Positions 34,541 to 45,953 of a DNA stretch of 64,000 bases are shown here, in pieces. Positions within the stretch are counted from its first letter, which is position 1. Each line of letters begins with the position of its first letter. The DNA is from Valencia hispanica (Eukaryota; Chordata; Actinopteri; Cyprinodontiformes; Valenciidae). The notes beneath the pieces were generated by a model. It did no database searches. It was not told the DNA's origin and saw nothing but the letters and a program-made list of their open reading frames with translations. A program made the translations under genes and the position numbers. The stretch covers positions 2,938,501-3,002,500 of the forward strand of contig OY747717.1 of assembly GCA_963556495.2 (NCBI GenBank). Reading direction: 5' to 3'.

Positions 34541-35289
34541 GGCGAAGGGGAAGCTAATTTAACCTGGACGGAAACGTGTGGACAGATCTGCGATGCCGTG
34601 GGAATGGGTTCAAGAAAAATCCCCTTCATCATCAGCAGCGTTGGTTTGGTTCTCGTTGGATAAACCCTCACCAGATAGAAATGAAAAATCTGTTCCAGAG
34701 GCTCCTGTTGGCGAAGCTGCAGAGAAGAAGAGCCTCTATGTGGGTTATTGCTGAGAGAGAGGGCCGATAAATAATAGATGAAACAGTCTGCTGCCTGAAC
34801 ACGGAGTGATATCATCGTCTGAATCAATCTACCCGACATGCTTATGAACACGTATGTTCGTTATTGATGGAGTTCTTTCCCCCCCATTTTAAATGTTTTT
34901 CAACATTTTCCTTCGTGTGACAAGCTGCTGCGTCCTCGATGCACAAAAGGAGCGTTATGGTAGATCCTTCCCCTCAGCAGCTGTAGGACTTTATACCCAT
35001 CGCTGCTCTTATTTTCACACTTTCCAGAAATGTACATGCACTTTTTTTTTTTTTTTTTGAAACAACCCTACTCAGCTGCACGTTTCATTCAATTTGAGCG
35101 TGCTCTTCTTAGTCACAGAGCTGTAATGTAAATTTGTCTCATTTCTTTTTGTGAATGTCGTTTTTTCCCCACTAAAGGACGATAAAGGATATTTTTAGTG
35201 TGTCATAAAACCCAGGCTCACCGACACTTTCGTATTCACGTGAAAATAAGGGCACGATTGTCGTCTACCATTTGATAAGACTGTTCCCA
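34541..35289. other. intron 1 sequence, nothing recognised
   Basis: Single-copy. Poly-T of 18 at 35042-35059. No gene. Confidence 0.5.
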
Positions 35290-35525
35290 CCACTCGCTCA
35301 GTTACATGACCCATATTGTTGTTGTTTTTTTACCTGTGTGATTTGCACCGATCGTTACCTGCACTAATGTATATATCAATCTGTTTAGCATATTATATTT
35401 TTATTTTTATTGTGTTTAAGTGTTTGTCTTTTTGTTCTCGTATGTTTGCACAAAGTACCGCAGCAATTTTGTAATGTTGTAAACCTGCGCAACATTTGGC
35501 CATAAACCCTTTCTGATTCTGATAA
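35290..35525 (+). mobile_element. LINE 3'-end relic
   Basis: AT-rich 3' UTR-like sequence with tttgcacaaagtaccgcagc and the terminal aaaccctttctgattctgat, a common LINE tail type in fish. Non-coding. Confidence 0.5.
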
Positions 35526-35736
35526 TAGAATCGCCGTGATTACCATAACCAAACTTTTGGTTTTTAATATGAAAACGGTGTTTTGTTTTTTACTGAAGCA
35601 GCGGGACTCCTAGTCGCCGCCTTCTGGACTTTTTAATTGATGCCATGCTCTGAAGTGTGGGGAAATGCATGCAGCAGTTTTACCGAAAGGCTATTCTTAC
35701 TTCAAAAGAAAGTTTTTAAGAATTGTGACTCACAAA

Positions 35737-36310
35737 GGTCTGAGACCATTTAAACACGTAGCCGGGTTTTTTTTTTTTTTACAAATATTCTCACCAACCT
35801 CATTTAAAAAAAAAAAAAAAAAATCTCCATCTACACCTAACCGCATCAGTGTGTTGTTAAGCACATTCATAGACATGCCAAACCTGTAGGGGGCAGTAGT
35901 TCCCCCTAAATCCTATCCACTCACAGTAACTTTCTATGTTCTAACTTCTACATAGAGCATTAATTAAGCTTGTAAAAACAAGCAAACAAAAAGCGCTCGG
36001 ACAATCGATGATGCCAACACGTCTCTGAGGGCATAGATGCTGTTTCTGATCGTAAACGCAGGTCGCACATGTGATGTCGGAACGTTTTTTGTCGTGGAAA
36101 GTGACGTTTGCGAAGCCAAAAACTCAGGTTATTTCTGTCCACATGCAAACGCTTAAAACGGAGAAAATGCAAATCTCCGCTTTGGCCGGAGTTTTTAAAA
36201 AGATTCGTTTTCGGTGCCGCAAATCTGCGTTTTCGTGCGGACGACGGGGCGAAACCGTAGAAAAAGATCTTTGTTTTGTGAGATATCGCGGCTACGTGCG
36301 GACGAGGTCC
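35737..36310. mobile_element. element family C, uninterrupted copy
   Basis: Ends are cacgtagccgggttt on the left and cgcggctacgtgcggacgag on the right, partial inverted repeats. The internal block from gtagggggcagtagttcccc to gtgacgtttgcgaag is the reverse complement of about 43990-44360. It serves as the empty-site reference for the copy at 43932. Its open frames lack any domain. Confidence 0.75.
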
Positions 36311-37029
36311 AAGAGATCACACAAACAAACGTTTATAAAAACGGTTAATTTGGAGCCAATACATACCCAAAACAAATTCATACGGATCACAGACGGTAAC
36401 AACAGAAGAAAAAGGCAATTTCTGTGTGACATATTGACGCACCTCTCAAAAACAAAAAGGGGTTTCTTGTAAACAGGATTAGTTTAATGGAACTTCTTTG
36501 GATATTGTTCAAAAATCATGTAACACGATAGTTAAATACAATAAAATGTATTTAAAAAAAATCTACTTGGAAGATACGAATGTCTGACAAATTTGAAACT
36601 AAATAATTTAGATGCAAAGTAATGCACCTTTTTAATATAGGGAAAAAAAAGGGAAAAAAAGGCAAGCAATTGGTTCTGTGACAGCGGCGATGAAATTATA
36701 AGACTATGTCTTCCTCGTGCTCCTATTCAGCATTGAATATTATTATTATTTTGTTTTTTAAAGTGAAAAAAACCCGGGGCTTTTTGTTTCCCCCCACCAG
36801 GTTCAGTTCTGTTTAAGTAAAATCAGCGTCACTCTTCTTTATCCGCTGGAGTCCAGCTTTTTAAATGTCGGGAGCAGCCTCTCGCGTCACACGCTTTTCC
36901 TTCCCTCTGTGTTTCTTTCTTTGTCCGGACCCCCCCCCCCCCCCCCCCGGTGTTTTCTGTCTGAGTGACTCGACATCCAGCCCCCCTTTCAGTCACAGGT
37001 GCAACGCAATCGAACACACACACATGCTG
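36311..37029. other. intron 1 sequence with a 19-bp C run
   Basis: No gene. A poly-C run lies at 36930-36948, and CA repeats at 37014-37023. Confidence 0.5.
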
Positions 37030-37240
37030 AGTCCACTTGTCTTCACGTAGGGGGCTCTAATCAAGCGTCAGGAAGCCGAAGCTCCACAGGGAGCCGTGTG
37101 TGTCTGTGTGACAAAATGAGCTAAGGAATGCGCCGGTCCATGAAAACTCCCTGTGAGTGTGTGAAGCCGCTGCATGTTTTCAATTACACCCCAAGTATTT
37201 TTGCAGATGTGAGCGTATTTGCTCTCTCTTCATGCCCCGT
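37030..37240. promoter_or_regulatory. candidate conserved non-coding element
   Basis: Complex single-copy sequence with ggggctctaatcaagcgtca, aaaatgagctaaggaatgcg, gtccatgaaaactccctgtg and tgttttcaattacacccc. Called only because its texture contrasts with the debris around it. Confidence 0.27.
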
Positions 37241-37541
37241 TTCTCCCCGTCTGTCTGGTTATTTGATGTTTTTTCCTCTTTCTCTCTCTTTAAAGTTTAA
37301 TTTTTGTTTCATGCAGTGGCGCATCTAGGCGTTTTTTTAAAGGTCTGGGGCCACATTTTGAAACAAGGGGGCCTAAGCCTGTTAAGTGTGACTGGTAACT
37401 CAGTAGGTCATGTTTATTTTATTTTTATTTTTTTGGTGCACTTGGAGGCTTTAAACTGATCCACTTTAGAAAACTGTAAAGACAATAAAAAGATTTTCTC
37501 ATCAAACCAACTTTTCATGTGGCTCTAATGGTGGTGAGCGA

Positions 37542-38348
37542 TAGGAATGTGTTTTGGTGAGAATCTGGCGATACGATATGTATCACGATACAGGCAAGAC
37601 GATACAATATACTGCGATTAGGGATGTACGAAAATATAGATACATCAATATATAGCAATATTTTATTTCCCGATATTGTATCGGTATTCAAAAGCAAAGT
37701 GTCTGTCTTTTTTTATTTTTTATTTTTTATGGATTTGAACGGAACCATTAATGATGACAGTAATTTTTGTAGTAAAATTAAAAGTATAACTGGTAGTTTT
37801 GTGGCTGTTTTCACCATTTTGGTTCCAGTGGATCAACTAGATCTAGTAACGAAACGGGTTGGAGTGTTTAGAATGATGGAACAGTTTTCCTACTATTAAA
37901 TTGAGTTTTAAAAATCAAAATATATAGTCTTACTCATAGTATCGCGATATATTAAGATATATCATATCGTCTCCCATGTATCGCGATACATATCGTTTTT
38001 GCCAATACACACCCCTAATTGCGATACTATGAGTAAGACGATATATTTTGATTTTTTAAACTGAATTTAACTGTAGCAAAAAACTGTCCCATCTTTCTAA
38101 ACACTCCAACCTGTTTCATACTTTAACATAATCCAGTTTTATTACTAGATCTAGTTGATCCACTGGAACAAAGACGGTGAAAACAGCAACAAAACTACCA
38201 GTTATACTTTTATATTTACTACAAAAATGACTGTCATCAATAATGGTTCCATTAATAAAATTAAATACTTTGCTTTTGAATATCGATACGATATCGGGAA
38301 ATAAAATATCGCCATATATTGGTGTATGGATATTTTCTTACATCCCTG
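37542..38348 (-). mobile_element. hAT-like family A copy hosting another family A copy
   Basis: The left part (taggaatgtgttttggtgag ... gacgatacaatatactgcga) and the right part (attgcgatactatgagtaag ... tttcttacatccct) together form one element. The flanking octamers gtgagcga and gttggcga match at 6 of 8. A second copy of the same family in opposite orientation (37619-38017) is inserted in it. Confidence 0.85.
37619..38017 (+). mobile_element. family A copy inserted into a family A copy
   Basis: 399 bp, from tagggatgtacgaaaatata to gccaatacacacccct plus A. The octamers actgcgat (37611-37618) and attgcgat (38018-38025) match at 7 of 8 and come from the host element's own sequence, which proves the nesting order. 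Confidence 0.9.
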
Positions 38349-38933
38349 GTTGGCGATATAAAAGGTATCAGCTAGAAATGATATAAATTTGGCCAAAAGG
38401 TAGAGATTTAGACTATACCGGCCTACTGCGAATGGCTCATTTTGATGAAGCTGTGTTCGTCTACACACTACATATTGCAAGTTTAAAATGTGTTGTTTTC
38501 CATTTAACGGAAAAAAAAACCCTGTTTAAACTTGAAACATTTTTAAGTCAAATATGTGCAGGTTTATTTTTGTGCGATATTAAAGGAAAGCGGACAATTT
38601 TGAACTTTGTTTTTTTTAAATTTTTTTATAACTTTTAGCTTTTAATTTATTTAAAATATCTTCAATCTTTATGTTGTGAGAATTTTTGTGTTGCATTTTT
38701 TTGGGGGGAAAAAAAGATTAGAATATTTATGAAATGCATTTTGCTCAATACATGTTTTTTAAATGGCATATAAAACTTTTTTTGAAGTTGTTGTTCTGCT
38801 GCAATGTGTCTGGAAAGTGAGAATGTTCATTAACTGTTTTGACATATATAAAGAAAAGATAGATAGATATCGTTACTGTACATGCTTTATATTATATCGT
38901 AATTTAGATTTGAGGCCACATCGCCCAGCCCTA
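38349..38933 (-). mobile_element. hAT-like family B copy abutting a family A copy
   Basis: Starts ggttggcgatataaaaggta and ends ccacatcgcccagcccta, with the B-family order in reverse. It directly follows the end of the family A copy, with no spacer. Confidence 0.8.
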
Positions 38934-39779
38934 TGATCTAATATGACTGAAAGCAGCCCCTTACCCTGTCCAGCACACTTTTATCAACATACAGGTTATT
39001 TTGTCCTTTATTGTCTCACTTCCTGAGAGCTAGAAAGAGATTGATATTTTTTACACTATGAGAAAATGTTGTAAAAATATCAAGGTTTTATTGTATTTAC
39101 CCAAACATTTTAAACAAATTAATATTAATGCGGCCAAATTAATCAATTAATTTGGTTTTTAATGCTTTTAGTGCAGATTATCCAACTTTTTTTTACCTGA
39201 TTAAATTGGTCGAGTTTTTCCTTATGCTGCTCATAGCTTGTCAGCTCCCAGTAGCTTTAAACCAGAGTTACTTGAATAAAAGGAGCAGGTGGGGCTCCTT
39301 TAGCTTCATGACTGTCTCTGTTCCTTGTGACGGGAAATATTTACAAACTTCCACATGTGAACGCTAGAAGCCGTCTTTTCTCCCCCCCCCAGCTGACCGG
39401 CAGTGTGCAGCGACAGGTGTCTTATCTTTTTCTGCTCTTTGTGCGTCTGTTTATTGGAGTCATCTTGCGGGATTTAAACAAAATATATCTCCTATACAAT
39501 AAAATAAAAATCTATGTTTATGCTCACTAAACCATCCTGGAATAAAATAAGAATTGGACACACAAACCTTGGTTCAAGAGGAAGAAATAATTTAGTTTTG
39601 TAACATTTTAGCTGTCCATTTGTTGCTTCTAACAAAAAAAAAACCCACATAAACATAAGCAGGATTTTTCTTTTTTATTGTATCATATTTGATACGTTCT
39701 GCTTTTAAGATTTTTGAAGACTTATTTATCAGATTTTCCAGCCCATATGTTCACTACATCTGGTTTCTGAGGAAAATGC
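38934..39779. other. intron 1 sequence, nothing recognised
   Basis: AT-rich, no gene, no confident repeat. Confidence 0.5.
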
Positions 39780-40130
39780 AAACTATTATTCAGGCTTCCA
39801 CTGTGACAACAACATGTCAAAAGTGATACATGTGGACGCTGCAGTAGCTGTTTGTACAGAGAAAAATTGGGCTCTAATTCTTAATAAATGCAATCAAATT
39901 ATCTATCATTTCTATCTAATTTTTTTCCCCGTCCTCTCCCCTTTTTTTTCTTTTTTGGATCCATTGCGACGTCTCCGTGTTTCGTCGTATGGACTCAATT
40001 AGGCATCCATGCTCAAAACTGTGTGCGCCCATCTGGTTCACATTAGTGCAATTGCAGGTTGGTAGAATAAAGGCCTTTGCTCGGAGATGGTGGGTGGGAT
40101 TTCCTTCCGCTTTTACACACACACACACCC
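39780..40130. promoter_or_regulatory. candidate conserved non-coding element
   Basis: High-complexity block with ttgggctctaattcttaata, tgcaatcaaattatctatca, ggactcaattaggcatccat, an E-box in gcccatctggttcac and ggttggtagaataaaggcc. The short (CA)n just after it (40117-40128) is ordinary. No alignment was possible. Confidence 0.33.
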
Positions 40131-41344
40131 CTCCATGTGTTTTGAATCGGGAACATAATTAACCTTCAGAGGATTCGGAGGCTGTGGCTTCAGTTCTCCG
40201 CTATAAAAATACATCTAAAAAGCAGAACCCCCGTCCGTCCGTCCGTCCATCCGTCCCCAACACCAAACCGGAGAAGTTTAAATCGTCTGCGGCTCGTTTG
40301 ATACGTTTTCCCACGCCGGCGTCCGGATCGGCTCGGCTCGGGGATTCGCTTTGGAAGATGGGGAGCGGTCCAGAGGTTTGGATTCAGAGTCATGATGATG
40401 TGGCAGATCCAAGAGACACCGCATGGTTCTGAGATCATCCAGAACTGTTTCTGAATCCATGAAGCCGTCTGTGACCAGTCACTTTTCCTTCGTTGTCCCG
40501 GTGCTAAACACATAATGAAGGATTTCTTTTTGTGTTTAGAAACAGTCAGGTTTTCGCTGTTATTTTTTTTTTTTTACAAACTTATCATCTTAGTTCTGTT
40601 TTGTTCCCTAATTTCTGTAATTTCTTTCATTCTGTTGACATTTTTTCTCGTAGCGGATCATCAAACAGGTTTTCTTCACGTAGAACTGAGATCTGCTCCG
40701 ACATCAAACAAAGATGATTGTTCGATTTGCACGTGATCGATGGGGGAAAAAACCCCATGCATGGTGGTGTTCCAGTGTTTTATGTAACAGCTGAAAACCT
40801 TTAGAAAATGGCCGACACTGCAGTGCCGTATTTTCCACCTTCTTTTACATCTTACAGGAATAAAACCAACCTGAAGTTAAGCTAATTACCAATTATTTTA
40901 GATAAATAGCTGGCTAAAGACCCAGGCGTTAAACTTTTTGCACCAATTTTCTTTCCAATTAAAAATACAAAACGATTTTTTTGTAATTTAAACATGAATT
41001 ATTTTCTTGAAACTACGTTGAAAATAATTTATTTTCAGACCTGAAATAGGTCTCAGGTGTTTGCCTTGATGAAAGAAAGGTGTAATATCCAAACCAAACT
41101 TTTTGAGACAGACATTTTCTATTTTGATGGTCCAAATGTTTTTTTAATATAATCTTAGCTACAAAAAACAAAATCCTGGCTGTTCATAGTCAGGTTTGTG
41201 GCCGGGATTACTATGATAACGAATAAAAATCTAAATAAACACGGCTAATAAAAGAAAAAAATAGTTTGTTGTACCAAATCTTTTCTATTTAAGAAGATCT
41301 CATCCTAAAAACGTATAAAAAGTCTCCATTTGTACCATTCTGAA
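40131..41344. other. intron 1 sequence, nothing recognised
   Basis: A (CCGT)n stretch lies at 40232-40255. The remainder is single-copy with chance open frames. Confidence 0.5.
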
Positions 41345-41400
41345 GCTGCAGTCGGGGGGGCCCCAAATGGCCCCCGGGCCACACTTTGGACACCCCTGCT
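41345..41400 (-). mobile_element. hAT terminus fragment (CAGGGGTGTCCAAAGT type)
   Basis: Read on the minus strand, the sequence is caggggtgtccaaagtgtgg then cccgggggccatttgggg, the end of a hAT-type element found in many vertebrates. The other end was not found. Confidence 0.6.
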
Positions 41401-42005
41401 TTAGAGCAATATCAACGTTGCTGAATCACTAAACTTTAAACAACTATTAGTTCTGCCCACCTACTGGGCAGAACTTTCATATTTTTACGACTTTTTACGC
41501 CGTCGTCTGGGTAGAAATTGACCCCCTTTTTTTTTTAGCTTGGATTTAACCACCTTTTAGTGATTATTTTTAGCACAGAGTGCTTTTTACAAACTGGGTT
41601 AGTGCGTTTGTTTTATGGTGAATGAAGACGAGAGATGAAAGCGAAAGCAGGCTGTTAGAAATAAGGAACGACGGAGGAACATGGAGGAGCGAAGGGAAGC
41701 CACAGGTGCAGCCGACTCGTTTGCCTGTCGGGGGGTTTCGTGACTTCTCCTCTGAGTGTTCGCATTCCTGCACATCTGCTTTGGATGAAGCATGTTAAAC
41801 CCTGTGTGAGAGGGAGGGAGGGAGGGAGGCGGGGGGGGGGGGGGGGGGGGGGATAACTGGGAGACGGAGAGCCGGAGGAGGAGGACTACATGTTTTTTGT
41901 TTTTTTGTTCAGTCTTTAGCCTCACGAAGGTCAGAATCTTTCCTAAAACGACCCAAAAGAGCACCTGTTAATTTAGGCAAGACCCAGGGGGTCCAAAGTG
42001 TTTTC

Positions 42006-42010
<5 letters not shown>
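41401..42010. other. intron 1 sequence with a 22-bp G run
   Basis: GGAGG repeats lead into a G homopolymer at 41831-41852. No gene. The length of this run is likely to be unreliable in sequencing. Confidence 0.6.

Positions 42011-42050
<40 letters not shown>
42011..42050. repeat. (TA)n microsatellite
   Basis: About 40 bp of pure TA followed by a T-rich tract to 42072. Confidence 0.95.
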
Positions 42051-42058
<8 letters not shown>

Positions 42059-42837
42059 TTTATTTTTTTTTTACTTTGATCAGCAATAAACAAATAACCT
42101 TTTTTCTTACTGAATCCCTTCCTTTCAATTCCTGAAATTAATTTGATTTTGTTATGTTTTATAACTTTGAAAAAGTTTAAAGTTATAGAACTGACAGGAG
42201 ATTTGATTGGATCTTTCCTTTTAATAATAAAATAGTACGAGCGGACATAGCCAGAGTGGAAAACAACCAGAACCAATTGAAAACAGTCGTTGTTCATGTT
42301 TAGAAATGTTTATTCTTTACCCATATTTCAGAATAAAACATGCTTAAAACACTTTGCAGTTGTTTTGATATTTCGACAGCCTAGTCTCCCAGCTGTACTT
42401 GAATGGGGAAATCCCTCCTCATCAACAGGGATTCCTCTGACTTGCGTTTTATCTAAAATAAGGAGTTTGGGCTGATTGGATGCTACTGGTAGCCATGTTG
42501 GACATCAGCTGGTTTTTCTCTAGTATCAGTGATGTTTACATTCAGCTGGACATTGTTTCAGGTGAGTCATTCAGTTCATTGCAGAGCGCGTTATGGACCT
42601 TATTGCTGTTGAAAGATGCGTTCGCTGACAAAGTTCTGGTTCGGTCCATCTTTCTTTTTCTACTGTAGCTGCATGAGAAACCATTAATGTTCCCAAATAG
42701 CAGAGTTTAGTGATAGCTGGGAGTCATTTCTGTTTGGTTTTAGTGTCACTTTTTAAAGATGCCCTGAGGAAACGTTGCACCGCGCTCTGAGTTCCTCTCA
42801 TAAAACATTCTGCATGTGTTCAGGTAGAAAACAGCTG

Positions 42838-42915
42838 GATTCGTTCGGTACACGTGCGTAACGAACCGATAGGATCGTACTGAAAAATACGAATACACGT
42901 ACCGTTACACCCCTG
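42838..42915. mobile_element. hAT terminus fragment (GTACCGTTACACCCCT type)
   Basis: The string gaatacacgtaccgttacac followed by cccctga is the right end of a fish hAT-type family as I remember it. The preceding ggtacacgtgcgtaacgaac may be sub-terminal. Confidence 0.5.
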
Positions 42916-42935
42916 AGATAATTATTATTATTATT

Positions 42936-43291
42936 ATGTATTGGTAAAAATCTTGTGATATATTGTATCACAATACAGGGGAAGACGATACGATATATCG
43001 CGACTTTTAAAACTGAATTTAACTGTAGAAAAATCGTTCTAAACACTCCAACCTGTTTCATACTTTAACACGTCCAGTTTTATTACTAGATCCAGTTGAT
43101 CCACTGGAACAAAGAAAGTGAAAAACAGCCACAAACTACCAGTTATACTTTTAATTTTACTACAAAAAATATTGTCACCATTAATGGCTCCATTCAAATT
43201 CTTAAAAAAAAAATCGATACATTAATATCGATGCAATATCTGGACATAAAATATCACGATTATGTCGGCGTATCGATATTTTCTTACATCC
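42936..43291 (-). mobile_element. hAT-like family A copy
   Basis: Contains gacgatacgatatatcgcga, ttattactagatccagttga, atcgatgcaatatctggaca and ends gtatcgatattttcttacatcc. An (ATT)n tract (42920-42936) replaces its first bases. Confidence 0.8.
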
Positions 43292-43931
43292 GTATATATA
43301 TAATGTGTGTGTGTAAAATTGACATCTGTTGAAGTTGCAATCAACACTTTGTGGATTTTTTTTTCATTATCGTGATCACAAACGAGTAATGAAAGTATGA
43401 TAAGAAAGGAGGATGAAGAGGAGCCTTCCTCCTGCTTCGTCTCCTCGTTTTCACCCTTTCACCCCCTTTTTTTTTTTTCACCCGCTGACAGCGAAAGGTG
43501 AAGACGGAGAGGTTGAACAGATGCTCCTCACATTTGGAGACAATAACTGGGAGAAAGAGCATCAAACGCTGCATAAAGACTAAAAGCCTCCTTTTTTTTT
43601 TTTTGCCCTCTGCATTTTTCCCTTTTTTTGTTTCCGTTTACTCTCTTTTTATCTCCATCCAACTCGAGGCGTTTTGTTCTGGTGTTTGTTGGTTTTCCTC
43701 CCTTCCTTGTCAACAGAAACCCTCGAAGGCCCATCATCATCATCTTCCTCCTCCATCTTCCATTCCTACCAATCCTCCCTCGCCCTTTCTTGTGTGTGTG
43801 CTTCCAGGTCCATGAGGAACCGGTTTGAACAGGAATGTGGGTTGCATCGGGGGGGTGAAGCAGAGCCGAGCTTTGAGGAAGCCTGTGAAGATTTCCCAGA
43901 TCCGTCATGGATCGCAAAGTCGCTCCCGATT
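43292..43931. other. intron 1 sequence, nothing recognised
   Basis: Pyrimidine-rich with several poly-T runs. Chance open frames only. Confidence 0.5.
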
Positions 43932-44716
43932 GCCTCGTCCGCACGTAGCCGCGGTATCTCACGAAAAGAACGTTTTTGGGGTTTTTTTTCCTACGGTTTC
44001 GGCCCGTCGTCCACGCAGATTTTGTTTTAAATTTTTATGCCACCGAAAACGAATCTTTCCAAAAACTCCGGCCAAAGGGAAGATCTGCGTTTTCTCAGTT
44101 TTAAGCGTTAATCTGAGTTTTCGGCTCCTCAACGTCACTTTCCGCGACAAAAAGGCTCCATCACTTGTGCGACCTGCGTTTACGATCAGAAACGGCATTT
44201 ATTCCCTCAGAGACGTGCTGGCATCATCGATTGTCCGAGCGCTTTTTGTTTGCCTGTTTTTACAAGCTTAATCACTGCTCTATGTAGAAGTTAGAACATA
44301 GAAAGTTACTGTGAGTGGATAGGATTTAGGGGGAACTACTGCCCCCTACAGGTGTGGCATGTCTATGAATGCATTTAAAGACCCACTCCGATCGTCTATT
44401 TGAGCTGTTTTAAACTTTCAGTAACTTTAATTGTATTGGGACAATGTGTATTAAGGGACACATGTTTTAGCATATGTAAATACACGAGATTATAGCCAGG
44501 GCTAATTTCCATCTCTAGTCCCATTCACTGGAAATACCAGCAACAGTTCATAAAATAACTAACATCAATATTCATCAAAAATTTACATTTGTTCATCAAA
44601 CCAAAGATGAGACAGAATAAAAAACATATAAAACATTCTAAAAAAAACAAAAAAAGGAAAAGACATTGACCCAATTACGTACATAATATTTGAACACCAA
44701 TTAATACATTCTACTG

Positions 44717-44719
<3 letters not shown>

Positions 44720-44766
<47 letters not shown>
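44720..44766. repeat. (TA)n microsatellite
   Basis: About 46 bp of uninterrupted TA inside the TTAA-flanked element. Confidence 0.95.
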
Positions 44767-44768
<2 letters not shown>

Positions 44769-44903
44769 CAAATCCCAAAATGCTCACACTACAAGTGCAA
44801 CTAGTGCAGTTAAACAACACCTACAAAGTCCACATTTCCCTGCATGTTAGTGGTTTACACGCGATGCACTCACTCATAACGCCAAACTCCTAGATCTCTT
44901 TAA

Positions 44904-45953
44904 AGGGGCTATATGCAATTTTCTGAAATTTAAACTCGTGACTAAAACATGTGGCCAAAAAACGGAACTGCTCTTTCTCGCAGCGCGCGCTCGTACGCCG
45001 GTCGCTCTCAATCTTCGATCTTTTTTGGACACTTGTCAGGGGTTTAACCTTCTTAGTCTTATGTGGAGTTACTGTTGGTGTCAGAGTTGTCCTTGGTCTC
45101 TTCTGTGTATTCGCACAATCCATTGAACTGCTTGCGAGTGCTGACTAGTGTCGGCTTCTTATCATAATGTGCTCTGGAACTCACTTTTTTTTACTCCGAG
45201 AGGAGGGGGCGCCGAACTCCAAAACCCCGGCGGGAACTGTTTCAAAATAAGACCCAGAACTGAGAGACAGAGAGTAAAACAACACACACACAAAAAGATA
45301 TCTGTTTCACAAAGGACGCACCTGCAGATGGGAGCCAGAAAAGATCTGACTCGCTTCTCTACCAGGGTGTACCATTTTTATTACAGAAGAACAAAGAACA
45401 TATCACATGACTCCTCTCTCCTCCTTCTACATCTTGACAGGTCATTTATTTTCTCCAGGTCTCCTGACCGTACCATGAACTCGGGTTGTAACTAGAGTTA
45501 TAGCTGATCCTCCCTGCTCTCAGTTCATATCTTTACTCAAGAGTTTGTTTACTGAAAACCTTAAACCCTATAAAATACTGGTAAAAGAGTCATGTTTTAC
45601 TACCCTGAATAATATAAACAGGCCTATTACTTCTAAAGCTTAAAAAAGATATAATTAAAACATATGTACTGCATAATAAAAAATAGCCCCAAAAAAGTAG
45701 AATACAACACTAGCGGTGGTGGCAGAGTGATCTGAAACGTTTAACATGAACGCGCTTGACGTCACATCCGCAGACAGCGCGGGAAAATCCGACCCGACAG
45801 AAAATAGAAAACATAGGATACATGCTTATAGGTGCACCCACTGTGAGCTGACAAGGTGTCAGTATGCTCATCAGGAGATGTTTGAGTCATAAATGGACAA
45901 ATAAAAAGGCTATTGTTACGTTTATTTTGGGGAAAAAGTTGCATTTAGCCTCT
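44904..45953. mobile_element. second TTAA-flanked element nested in the first
   Basis: Left end aggggctatatgcaa, right end ttgcatttagcctct. 13 of 15 positions match as inverted repeats. TTAA flanks are at 44900-44903 and 45954-45957. 1,050 bp. A minus-strand open frame (44890-45123) is Lys/Arg-rich (TPHKTKKVKPLTSVQKRSK) but no domain can be named. Confidence 0.8.

Noticed and set aside
36071..36472. 133-codon frame rich in Lys/Arg
   Set aside because: It overlaps transposon family C and its inverted copy at 44 kb does not keep the same frame.
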